Positions 25,754 through 32,442 of a stretch of DNA of 64,000 bases are shown here, piece after piece. A program made the translations under genes and the position numbers. The first letter of the stretch is position 1. Every line of letters begins with the position of its first letter. The notes under the pieces were generated by a model. That model was not told the DNA's origin and ran no database searches. It worked only from the letters and a program-made list of their open reading frames with translations. The stretch comes from Marilutibacter spongiae (lineage in GTDB: Bacteria; Pseudomonadota; Gammaproteobacteria; Xanthomonadales; Xanthomonadaceae): NCBI RefSeq assembly GCF_014145325.1, contig NZ_JACHTF010000003.1:186001-250000 (forward strand), in the 5' to 3' direction.

Positions 25754-26119
25754 ATGAAGTCATACTATCGTTGGATTGCGCTTACTCCGGCAGTTGTAGG
25801 TGGCTTGGCAGCAACCCTGCTACTTATCTGGCCCCTGCGCCATCTATTGGTGCATCTATGCCCAAGGGGGAAAAGGTTGCTGGAAGGAACTACGAGTCTT
25901 TCACAACCCAACTATGTAGTAACCATTCAGAGCTGTTCGGCTGATTGGTTCCCGATTGCTGAAAGTTCATTACTTATTGCAATGTGCTTTCTCGCAGTGG
26001 GAGTTTCAGGTGCGATCGGGTGGCGCGTAGCCCCCGCGCGAAAAGCAATTTGTGGATCACTGTCGGTTGCGTTGGCAATTATTTTTATTGTCTTTACTTA
26101 TACGGCAGGTAGTAGGTAA
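25754..26119 (+). CDS. Candidate immunity protein for CT1 (membrane)
   Basis: A 121-residue membrane protein with three hydrophobic segments (about 8-30, 68-92 and 97-118). It starts 9 bp after the rhs stop, the position of immunity genes in every Rhs locus; a GTG two codons earlier is also possible. It matches no family I recognise. GC and codon use are lower than in the chromosome around the island, as for other tip/immunity pairs. Immunity function is inferred from position only. Confidence 0.65.
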   Translation: MKSYYRWIALTPAVVGGLAATLLLIWPLRHLLVHLCPRGKRLLEGTTSLSQPNYVVTIQSCSADWFPIAESSLLIAMCFLAVGVSGAIGWRVAPARKAICGSLSVALAIIFIVFTYTAGSR

Positions 26120-26270
26120 GTCTATGAGCGCAGCGGGCCTGAATTGCCGCGGCTTTAATGGATCGCCATTGGTCTGGAAGGCCCGCTCGTCGTTTTGACT
26201 CTGCCGGAGACACGCCTCCAACAGGAGCATTTCGACGTTTGGGGTTGTGGAAGTGACCTCCCCCACTGAT
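26120..26270. other. Spacer between the first immunity gene and the orphan cassette
   Basis: A 151-bp stretch with no gene. Its right end carries GTGACCTCCCCCACTGAT immediately before the duplicated core begins at 26271; this reads like a terminal inverted repeat remnant of an IS3-type element, but no transposase fragment or partner end was found. Confidence 0.4.
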
Positions 26271-26714
26271 CCGGTACAACGGACGTGGCGAACAGGTCCA
26301 CAGATTCCTGGGGGCTGTCGATACTTACACGCTCTATGATGAGGCCGGGCACTGGTTGGGTGATTACGACGACACGGGCGCCGTCCTGCAGCAGGTCATC
26401 TGGATGGGCGATCTGCCAGTGGGGTTGGTCGCCCACGGCGATCAACTGCATTACATCCAGCCTGATCATCTTGGCACCCCTCGTGTCGTGGTGGACGTGA
26501 TGCGCAACGTTCCGGTATGGCGCTGGGACATGAAGGGGGAAGCGTTCGGCGACACCATGCCTGATCAGGATCCTGACGGAGACGCGACGGCATTCGTCTT
26601 CGACATGCGGTTCCCCGGGCAGCGGTTCGATGCCGCCTCTGGACGGAACTACAACTACTTCCGTGACTACGAGCCCTCTACAGGGCGATATCTGCAGAGC
26701 GATCCGATTGGGTG
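26271..26714 (+). repeat. Rhs core end, copy 2 (orphan cassette)
   Basis: Second copy of the 444-bp core segment at 24817-25260. It is open in frame from its first base but has no start codon of its own at the left end, as expected for a silent cassette that becomes expressed only after recombination with the full-length gene. Confidence 0.9.
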
Positions 26715-27210
26715 GCAGGGCGGGGCGAATACTTATGCCTACGTGTCGGGGAATCCGGTTAACAAAGTTGATCCACTTGGGCTCAAGGATTATTCAGTTT
26801 GCGAGACCAAGGAGCTCATGGATCTTGCGAAGGAAGCCGCAGTATCCGGATCTGCTTCCGAAAGAACGAACGCTGTCCTGTCGAATCATAGTTCGCTAGG
26901 AAGAAATGGCCCCGATATTGGGATACTGGATACAAAAATTAGATCAGGCGTTGGCGACACATATTCTTACGGCGGCCGAAAGATGAATCCAGCTCAATTT
27001 GGGAATTATGTTGCTGGATATGCCGGATACTACTACGGGGGTACTTACGGCTTGGCAGCAATGATGTGGGGTGGAGTCCTTTATGACATGAACGACAATG
27101 GCTCGATATTTAGATTTGACTTGGATAGTCGCGATGACATAGCTGACGGTGCCCGAAGAGCTAGGGCCGAGATTGAAAATGGTCTTTCGACCTGCGGGTG
27201 TGCGAAATGA
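26272..27210 (+). CDS. Orphan Rhs C-terminal cassette with toxin tip CT2
   Basis: An open frame (usable TTG start only at 26356) that reproduces the Rhs core end through RYLQSDPIGWQGG and DPLGL (near 26772-26784), then diverges into a new tip of about 140 residues. CT2 has DTKIRSGVGDTYSYGG, FGNYVAGYAGYYYGGTYG and an acidic ending with CGCAK. The glycine/tyrosine-rich YGN-like block resembles the bacterial toxin 44 (Ntox44) group, predicted RNases; this is a weak match by eye. It is probably not translated in place and serves as a replacement tip. Confidence 0.7.
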   Translation, partial: RYNGRGEQVHRFLGAVDTYTLYDEAGHWLGDYDDTGAVLQQVIWMGDLPVGLVAHGDQLHYIQPDHLGTPRVVVDVMRNVPVWRWDMKGEAFGDTMPDQDPDGDATAFVFDMRFPGQRFDAASGRNYNYFRDYEPSTGRYLQSDPIGWQGGANTYAYVSGNPVNKVDPLGLKDYSVCETKELMDLAKEAAVSGSASERTNAVLSNHSSLGRNGPDIGILDTKIRSGVGDTYSYGGRKMNPAQFGNYVAGYAGYYYGGTYGLAAMMWGGVLYDMNDNGSIFRFDLDSRDDIADGARRARAEIENGLSTCGCAK

Positions 27211-27533
27211 GCGATCTCGTAACGTCAAGCGCGCTTGTTGGATGCGTAGTTGTCGCAACTATTGTTTTCGTCAACTACAAGGCCGATGGCTCAATAGTGC
27301 GAAAGATTTCAGTGCTTGCGCTTTTGTGCTACGTCGCATACTTCATGACTATTGGTGATGTCAGTCTGCGTGCGCTGGCAGACATTGCCAAGTCTGAAGG
27401 GAAGTCCTTTGAATATATTGAGGGCTTGGCGCGGATGAAGGCTGCGATGACGCCTGCGAAAGTCCAAAGCTTTGTTGCGGTGCTCGGGATTTCATTTATT
27501 GGACTCACTGGGCGTAGACAGAAGACTTCATAG
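27207..27533 (+). CDS. Candidate immunity protein for CT2 (membrane)
   Basis: A 108-residue protein whose ATG overlaps the CT2 stop (ATGA), so it is translationally coupled to the tip. Three hydrophobic stretches are visible: residues 6-24 (SALVGCVVVATIVFV), 36-53 (VLALLCYVAYFMTIG) and near the C-terminus (FVAVLGISFIGLTG). No known family. The position directly after the tip is the evidence for immunity. Confidence 0.65.
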   Translation: MSDLVTSSALVGCVVVATIVFVNYKADGSIVRKISVLALLCYVAYFMTIGDVSLRALADIAKSEGKSFEYIEGLARMKAAMTPAKVQSFVAVLGISFIGLTGRRQKTS

Positions 27534-27544
27534 CTGACGGCAAC

Positions 27545-28083
27545 ATGACCTACAACCCGGTCGATGGCGGCAGGACGTACAGCTATGACGCCTTCAACCG
27601 CTTGAGCCGGGTCGTGAAGGACGGTGTGACCACGAACTATTGGGTCAATGCCCTGGGTCAGCGAACCTACAAGGCCCAGGGTGCGCCGAATGCCAGCGGC
27701 TACGTCTACGGCCTGGGTGGATTGTTGATGGCCGAGCGGAGCTGGGATGGCAGCGGTTGGAAGAACTATCTGCGACTGCCGAACGGAGAGCTTGTGGGAC
27801 TGGTCCAGGGCGCGGGGCTGTACACCGTCCACACCGATCACCTCGGCCGTCCGGAACTGGTCACCAACGCGAGCCAGCCTGCGGGCTGGCTGGCGAGCAT
27901 GTCGACGAGCGTCTTGCTCCAGGCGCTGACGGCGTCGCCGGGTCGACGAAATATGGATACCCTTCAAGCAGTCACCGGCTGATGCGATGCCTTTGATGAC
28001 AAAGCCAAGAAATCTAGGACGGCAGGTTTGGAGGCTGGTCTCCCGCTGATGGGCTTTCTGCCAAAGAGTTGGTTAGATACATG
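27545..28083 (+). pseudogene. Decayed Rhs core fragment with the tail of a third toxin tip (CT3)
   Basis: Codons from 27545 encode a different Rhs core subtype (YSYDAFNRLSRVV, YVYGLGGLLMAERSW, VHTDHLGRPELVTNASQ). At 27881 the frame runs into 60 bp copied from the transporter gene 3' end, and after that into a short piece resembling the core SSHRL region. It meets a stop at 27980-27982. In the same frame a further 32 codons follow without start (DAFDDKAKKSRTAGLEAG and FLPKSWLDT) and end at 28084; they look like the C-terminal end of a lost toxin domain. The unit is a rearranged remnant. Confidence 0.7.
27881..27940 (-). repeat. Copy B: 60 bp of the transporter gene 3' end inside an Rhs remnant
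   Basis: Sixty bases identical to 28757-28816 of the transporter gene, and identical except for one base to 20660-20719. All three copies have the same orientation. Here the copy interrupts an Rhs core reading frame directly after the codons for NASQ. Confidence 0.9.
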
Positions 28084-28084
28084 A

Positions 28085-28579
28085 ATGCAACCAATGGCCT
28101 TCCTTTTGAGTGATTTGAATAAAAAATTGCGGTGGGGATGGGCGTTGGCTACACCCTTGGTGTCCATCGGCCTGGCAGTATGGCCTGTTGCGAAAGAGGT
28201 GGGAGGTCAGGCTCACGCGCTTGTTTTAGGCATGCTCGTTTCATACCTGGTGATGTCCACCTATCTTGTCTTTCGAGCGGTGGTGTGGATCGATGCCAGG
28301 AGCCTGAGGTTTGGGAAGGTCGCTGGTATTTGGGTTTCGACGCTTCTGTTGCTCGCAACTTCATGGGCAGTGTTCGGTAGATATTTTTACCTTTCCTCTG
28401 CGTATGGGTTGCAGTCCAGCGATCAGATGGTCGTGGATTTTGTTGTAAGGAGATCGCTGCAGGTACAGCTGGTGATCATGGTGCTCTTGTCCCTCTTTGG
28501 AATAAGGAAGGGCAGTACGATTGATCTGGTGGCCTCGCTCTTGATCGCCGGTGTCCTGACAGTTCTTGTACTTGGATAG
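28085..28579 (+). CDS. Candidate immunity protein for CT3 (membrane)
   Basis: A 164-residue protein with four hydrophobic helices (about 20-36, 42-66, 78-98 and 125-163 containing two short ones). Its ATG lies one base after the CT3 tail stop; an internal ATG at 28094 (MAFLLSDLNKK) is an alternative. No recognised family. GC is low relative to flanking genes. It is the last gene of the island and appears intact although its toxin is not. Confidence 0.65.
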   Translation: MQPMAFLLSDLNKKLRWGWALATPLVSIGLAVWPVAKEVGGQAHALVLGMLVSYLVMSTYLVFRAVVWIDARSLRFGKVAGIWVSTLLLLATSWAVFGRYFYLSSAYGLQSSDQMVVDFVVRRSLQVQLVIMVLLSLFGIRKGSTIDLVASLLIAGVLTVLVLG

Positions 28580-28665
28580 CGGTGGCGACGTCGTCTCTCT
28601 CCGGTAGATTTTGAAAGACGGTCGGAAGGCCCAGTCCGTCAGGTGTCTACGAGACCCGGCGCGAT

Positions 28666-29973
28666 TCACGCCTCCAACTTCCGTTGCGCCCGTGCCAAAC
28701 CACCTCCCGTCATTGCCCAGGCGAGCGCCAGCGCGGCGCCGACGAGGGCGGCGATCGCGGGCTGGCTGGCGAGCATGTCGACGAGCGTCTTGCTCCAGGC
28801 GCTGACGGCGTCGCCGCCGCGGTAGACGACGGTGTCGATGAAGTTCTTGCCCTTGTACTTCGCCTCGGGCGAGACGACGGTGTAGAGCATCTCGCGGCCG
28901 GGGCGGACGAAGCCGTACTCGCCGGCGCGGCGCACGATCATCACGACGGCGAGCACGGCGAAGGTGGGCGCGAAGGCCAGCCAGAGGAAGCCGCACATGA
29001 CCACCAGCGGCACGGCGACCAGCAGCACGCCGATGCCGAGCTTCCGGGCGATGCGGCCGGTGATGAAGAGCTGGGAGAGGATCGCCAGCGACTGCACGAT
29101 GGTGTCGATGGTGCCGAACACGCGGGTCTGGTCGGCGCGGTCGGGGAAGGTGGCCTCCACCAGGCGGGCCTGTTCGAAATAGAGGAAGGTGGTCACGCTC
29201 GCCAGCAGCAGCACGAACACGGCGATGCCCAGCAGGTAGGGCGAGCGCAGCACGGTGGTCGCGCCGGCGAAGGGGTTGCCGCCCAGCCGGGTCGAGCGCG
29301 AGGCCGCGTCGTGGGCGAGGTCGGCGGCGGCGACGGGGTTGTGGTCGCGCCAGCGCTGCAGCGCCATCGCCTGGGCGATGGCGGCCAGCAGGAGGACCGC
29401 CGCCAGCACCAGCAGGCCGGCATGGCCGATCGGCCCGACCAGGGCGACGCCCAGGAGGGGGCCGGTCAGGCCGCCCAGGCTGGCGCCCGCGGCCATCAGG
29501 GCGAAGGTGCGCTTGGCCTGCGCGGTCGGGAACAGGTCGACCAGCACGCTCCATGCCAGCGAGATGGCGATCATGTTGAACACCGACAGCCAGACATAGA
29601 ACGTGCGTGCGACCCACACGTCGTCGGGGCGGTGGCCGATGGCCGCGGCGAAGGCCAGCAGGTTGGCGGCGAAGAAACCGTAGACCCAGGGCAGGATGCG
29701 ACGTCGGGCGACGCGTCCGGCCAGCCAGCCGAACAGCGGCATCGCCGCAAGCGTGGCGACGAAGGTCGCGGTGAACAGCCATTGCAGGTTGTCCACGCCG
29801 CCGGCGATGCCCATGGTCTCGCGCACCGGGCGCAGCATGAAGTAGCCGGTGAACAGCAGGAAGAACAGCAGCGCGCCACCGGCGACCGGCAGGGCCTCGT
29901 CCGGCTCGAGGCCGAACAGGCGCGACAGCGTACGGGCGAGGAAAGGTGGCGGCGCCGCGTCCCCGGTCGGCAT
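28666..29973 (-). CDS. Npt1/Npt2-like MFS permease (ATP/ADP-translocase-related)
   Basis: A 435-residue twelve-helix transporter resembling the nucleotide-transporter (Npt1/Npt2) related MFS group of free-living bacteria. Marker segments are FLLFTGYFMLRPVRETMG, YVWLSVFNMIAISLAWSVL and the basic/acidic loops VRRAGEYGFVRPGREML and YRGGDAVSAWSKTL. Whether it moves nucleotides is uncertain; sequence alone only shows relationship. The last 50 codons are shared with the fragment at 20584-20726, but the final residues differ (KLEA). The stop of aldo/keto reductase gene upstream is 3 bp from this start, so the pair is an operon. Confidence 0.85.
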   Translation of the reverse strand: MPTGDAAPPPFLARTLSRLFGLEPDEALPVAGGALLFFLLFTGYFMLRPVRETMGIAGGVDNLQWLFTATFVATLAAMPLFGWLAGRVARRRILPWVYGFFAANLLAFAAAIGHRPDDVWVARTFYVWLSVFNMIAISLAWSVLVDLFPTAQAKRTFALMAAGASLGGLTGPLLGVALVGPIGHAGLLVLAAVLLLAAIAQAMALQRWRDHNPVAAADLAHDAASRSTRLGGNPFAGATTVLRSPYLLGIAVFVLLLASVTTFLYFEQARLVEATFPDRADQTRVFGTIDTIVQSLAILSQLFITGRIARKLGIGVLLVAVPLVVMCGFLWLAFAPTFAVLAVVMIVRRAGEYGFVRPGREMLYTVVSPEAKYKGKNFIDTVVYRGGDAVSAWSKTLVDMLASQPAIAALVGAALALAWAMTGGGLARAQRKLEA

Positions 29974-29976
29974 GGC

Positions 29977-30942
29977 TCAGGCCAGCGCCGCGACCAGGGC
30001 CTCGCGCTGCGCAGCGTCGAGGAAGGGCTCGACGCCGGCCTTGAGGTTGTCGGCCTGGTGGCGCGGCTTGGACGTCGCCGGGATCACCACGTTCACCGCC
30101 GGGTGGGCGAGCACGAACTTCAGGAACAACTGGCCCCAGGAATCCGCGCCCACGTCCGCGGCCCAGCCCGGCAGGGGCTTGTCCTTGACCTGGGCGAACA
30201 GGCGGCCGTCCTCGTAGGCGCGGTTGATGATGACGGCGATGCCCAGTTCCTGTGCGAGCGGCAGCACCTCGCGCTCGGCGCCGCGCGACACCACCGAGTA
30301 GTTGATCTGGACGAAGTCGGGCTTGTGCCGGCGCATCGCCGCGGCCAGGTCCGCCTGCGCGCTTTCCTGGTAATGCGTGAGTCCCGAGTAGCGCACCTTG
30401 CCCTGGTCCTTGAGCGACTCGATGAGTGCGTACTGGGTGGCGGTATCGCCCAGGTTGTGGACCTGCAGCAGTTCGACGCGATCGGTCTTCAGGTCGCGCA
30501 GCGAGCCCTCGAACTGCGCCAGGCCCTTGTCGCGGCCATTCACGCGCGAGAGCTTGGTGGCGAGGAACAGGCGGTCGCGCACGCCGGCCTGGGCGATGAG
30601 GTCGCCGAGCACGGGTTCGGAGCGGCCGTAGGTGGGCGCGGTGTCGATGAGCGTCGCGCCGGAGGCGACGAACAGTTGCAGGACCTGGAGCAGGGGTTCG
30701 CGCGCGGCGACGTCATCGCCGACGTCCAGGCTGCCCGAGGTGCCCATGCCGATCACCGGTAGCGGGGCCTTGTCGCGCGGAATGGGGCGGCTCGCCAGCG
30801 GTTTCGCCACCTTCGTGGTCGTCGCGGCCATCGGCGCCGGGGCGGTGGGTGCCGGTTCCTGGCTGCAGGCGATCAGCGGGGACAGCGCGAATGCGCCGGC
30901 GGCGAGGGCGGTCGATCCCAGGAATTCGCGGCGACTGGCCAT
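29977..30942 (-). CDS. Aldo/keto reductase with twin-arginine signal
   Basis: A 321-residue aldo/keto reductase exported by the Tat route: SRREFLGSTALAAGAFALS carries the twin arginines, and a Cys in LIACSQ soon after could be lipidated. The enzyme core shows IDTAPTYGRSEPVLG with the catalytic Asp and Tyr, FLATKL with Lys and LLQVHNLGD with His, completing the tetrad. NADPH-dependent reduction of an aldehyde or ketone is expected; a periplasmic location requires cofactor loading before export. The ATG at 30942 is chosen over 30954 because it places the arginines near the start. Confidence 0.9.
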   Translation of the reverse strand: MASRREFLGSTALAAGAFALSPLIACSQEPAPTAPAPMAATTTKVAKPLASRPIPRDKAPLPVIGMGTSGSLDVGDDVAAREPLLQVLQLFVASGATLIDTAPTYGRSEPVLGDLIAQAGVRDRLFLATKLSRVNGRDKGLAQFEGSLRDLKTDRVELLQVHNLGDTATQYALIESLKDQGKVRYSGLTHYQESAQADLAAAMRRHKPDFVQINYSVVSRGAEREVLPLAQELGIAVIINRAYEDGRLFAQVKDKPLPGWAADVGADSWGQLFLKFVLAHPAVNVVIPATSKPRHQADNLKAGVEPFLDAAQREALVAALA

Positions 30943-31049
30943 GGCAGGCTCCAAAGTGTCCGGAAGGGTCGGAGTCTGCCCGAGCCTGCGTTAACGCCTT
31001 GCAGGCGGATAGTGCCGATCGGCATGTCCGGCGATGGCCGGCGCGCGCC

Positions 31050-31913
31050 TCAGCCCGCCTGCAGTCGTGCCTGCAGGGCCATCGCCGCGGCCGGATTGCG
31101 GGCTTTCGCCGCGCTGATGAAATAGACGAACACCTCGCGTCGCGTGGCATCGGGCGGCTCGGCGCTGCCGACGTGGGGCAGGTCGTCGGGGTCGCCGCCC
31201 CCCGCCCAGGTCCGCGCGCGGCCGGCCCAGGCGTCGAGTTCGCCCGCCGGATAGCCCTGCGGCGCATCCTCGCGCGAACGCATGAGCCGCGCGTAGACGA
31301 AGGGGGCGGTGAGGTCGGCGATGGACGGGTGCTCCGGGGAGTCGGTGAACACCGTCGCGACGCCGCGCGCCCGCGCCAACGCGAGATAGGCCTCGCAGGC
31401 GAAGCTGTCGTGGCGCACCTCGAGCACGTGTCGCAGCGGGCGGCCATCGAGCGTGGCAGGCAGGCCGTCGAGGAAGGCGGCGATGTCGCCGGCATCGAAG
31501 CGGCGGCTGGGCGCGAGCTGCCACAGGATCGGCCCCAGGCGCTCGCCGAACTCGGCCAGGCCGCCGTCAACGAAGGCCTTCGCGCTGCCGGTCGCGCCGT
31601 CCAGCCGCGCCTGCTGGGTGATGCGCCCCGGCGCCTTCAGCGAGAACATGAAACCCGGCGGCGTCTCCGCGGCCCACTTGGCGTAGGTCGCCGGCTTCTG
31701 CGCGCTGTAGAAGGTGCCGTTGACCTCGATGCTGGACAGGTGGCGGCTGGCATACTCCAGCTCGCGTCGCTGCACCAGGCCCCGCGGATAGAAATTGTCG
31801 CGCCACGGCGCGAAGGTCCAGCCGCCGATGCCGACGCGGATGCCCTCGGCCGGCGCGACGCCCTCGTCGTGCCGCCGGGCGCCGGGCGTGGCCATTCCCT
31901 CGAACAGATCCAT
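31050..31913 (-). CDS. DUF72-family protein
   Basis: A 287-residue DUF72 protein (TIM-barrel-like fold). Markers are VGIGGWTFAPWRDNFYP, SSIEVNGTFYSAQKPATY with the conserved Glu and Tyr, FMFSLKAPGRIT, and VLEVRHDSF. The family is widespread but has no proven reaction. The first 25 residues are poorly conserved, so a start inside (near residue 25) is possible. Its start is 19 bp after the VOC stop. Confidence 0.88.
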   Translation of the reverse strand: MDLFEGMATPGARRHDEGVAPAEGIRVGIGGWTFAPWRDNFYPRGLVQRRELEYASRHLSSIEVNGTFYSAQKPATYAKWAAETPPGFMFSLKAPGRITQQARLDGATGSAKAFVDGGLAEFGERLGPILWQLAPSRRFDAGDIAAFLDGLPATLDGRPLRHVLEVRHDSFACEAYLALARARGVATVFTDSPEHPSIADLTAPFVYARLMRSREDAPQGYPAGELDAWAGRARTWAGGGDPDDLPHVGSAEPPDATRREVFVYFISAAKARNPAAAMALQARLQAG

Positions 31914-31932
31914 GCCGAAGCCTCGCGTGGGG

Positions 31933-32358
31933 TCAGGCGTCCGGATGCCCGGCCGTCCAGGGATCGTAGCTGCCGAACCACCACAGGTGGCCTTCGGGGT
32001 CGCGGCACATGTAGCCGCGACCGCCGTAGTCCTGGTCGGCGATCTCCATCTCGATCGTCGCGCCGGCCGCCCTGGCGCGTGCGTAATGCGCGTCGGCGTC
32101 GTCGACGATCACGCAGGGACTCTGCGTCTCGCGCATGCCGATGTCGCCCGGTTGCGCGATGCGGTCCGCCCACTCGCCCTCCTTCATGGCCGAGCCGAGC
32201 ATGACCATGCCATCGCCGAAGGTCAGCTGGGCGTGGTGGACGACGTCGCCATCGGCGTACACGGCGTGCTTCTCGAAGCCGAACGCCTCGCACAGGAACG
32301 CGATGGCGGCGTGCGCGTCACGGTAGGTCAGGCAGGGGATGATGCGGCTTCCGGCCAT
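31933..32358 (-). CDS. VOC-family glyoxalase/bleomycin-resistance-like protein
   Basis: A 141-residue VOC protein. It opens with IIPCLTYRDAHAAIAFL and contains FGFEKHAVYADGDVVHHAQL, with metal-type ligands His and later Glu in DPEGHLWWFGSYD. The subgroup is near the PhnB/glyoxalase-like proteins that often bind small hydrophobic or aldehyde compounds. The ATG at 32358 gives the family N-terminus; the frame is open to 32424. Confidence 0.88.
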   Translation of the reverse strand: MAGSRIIPCLTYRDAHAAIAFLCEAFGFEKHAVYADGDVVHHAQLTFGDGMVMLGSAMKEGEWADRIAQPGDIGMRETQSPCVIVDDADAHYARARAAGATIEMEIADQDYGGRGYMCRDPEGHLWWFGSYDPWTAGHPDA

Positions 32359-32442
32359 GGCGGCGCTTCCTTGGGTGGGCCCCCGACGATACCGCAGGGA
32401 CATGGCGGGCCGGCGACCGCGCATCGGCCGCCGGCCCGGGCC

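Noticed and set aside
20562-28823. Island as prophage, ICE or transposon
   Set aside because: No integrase, transposase, phage or conjugation gene is present; only Rhs, tip and immunity genes were found.
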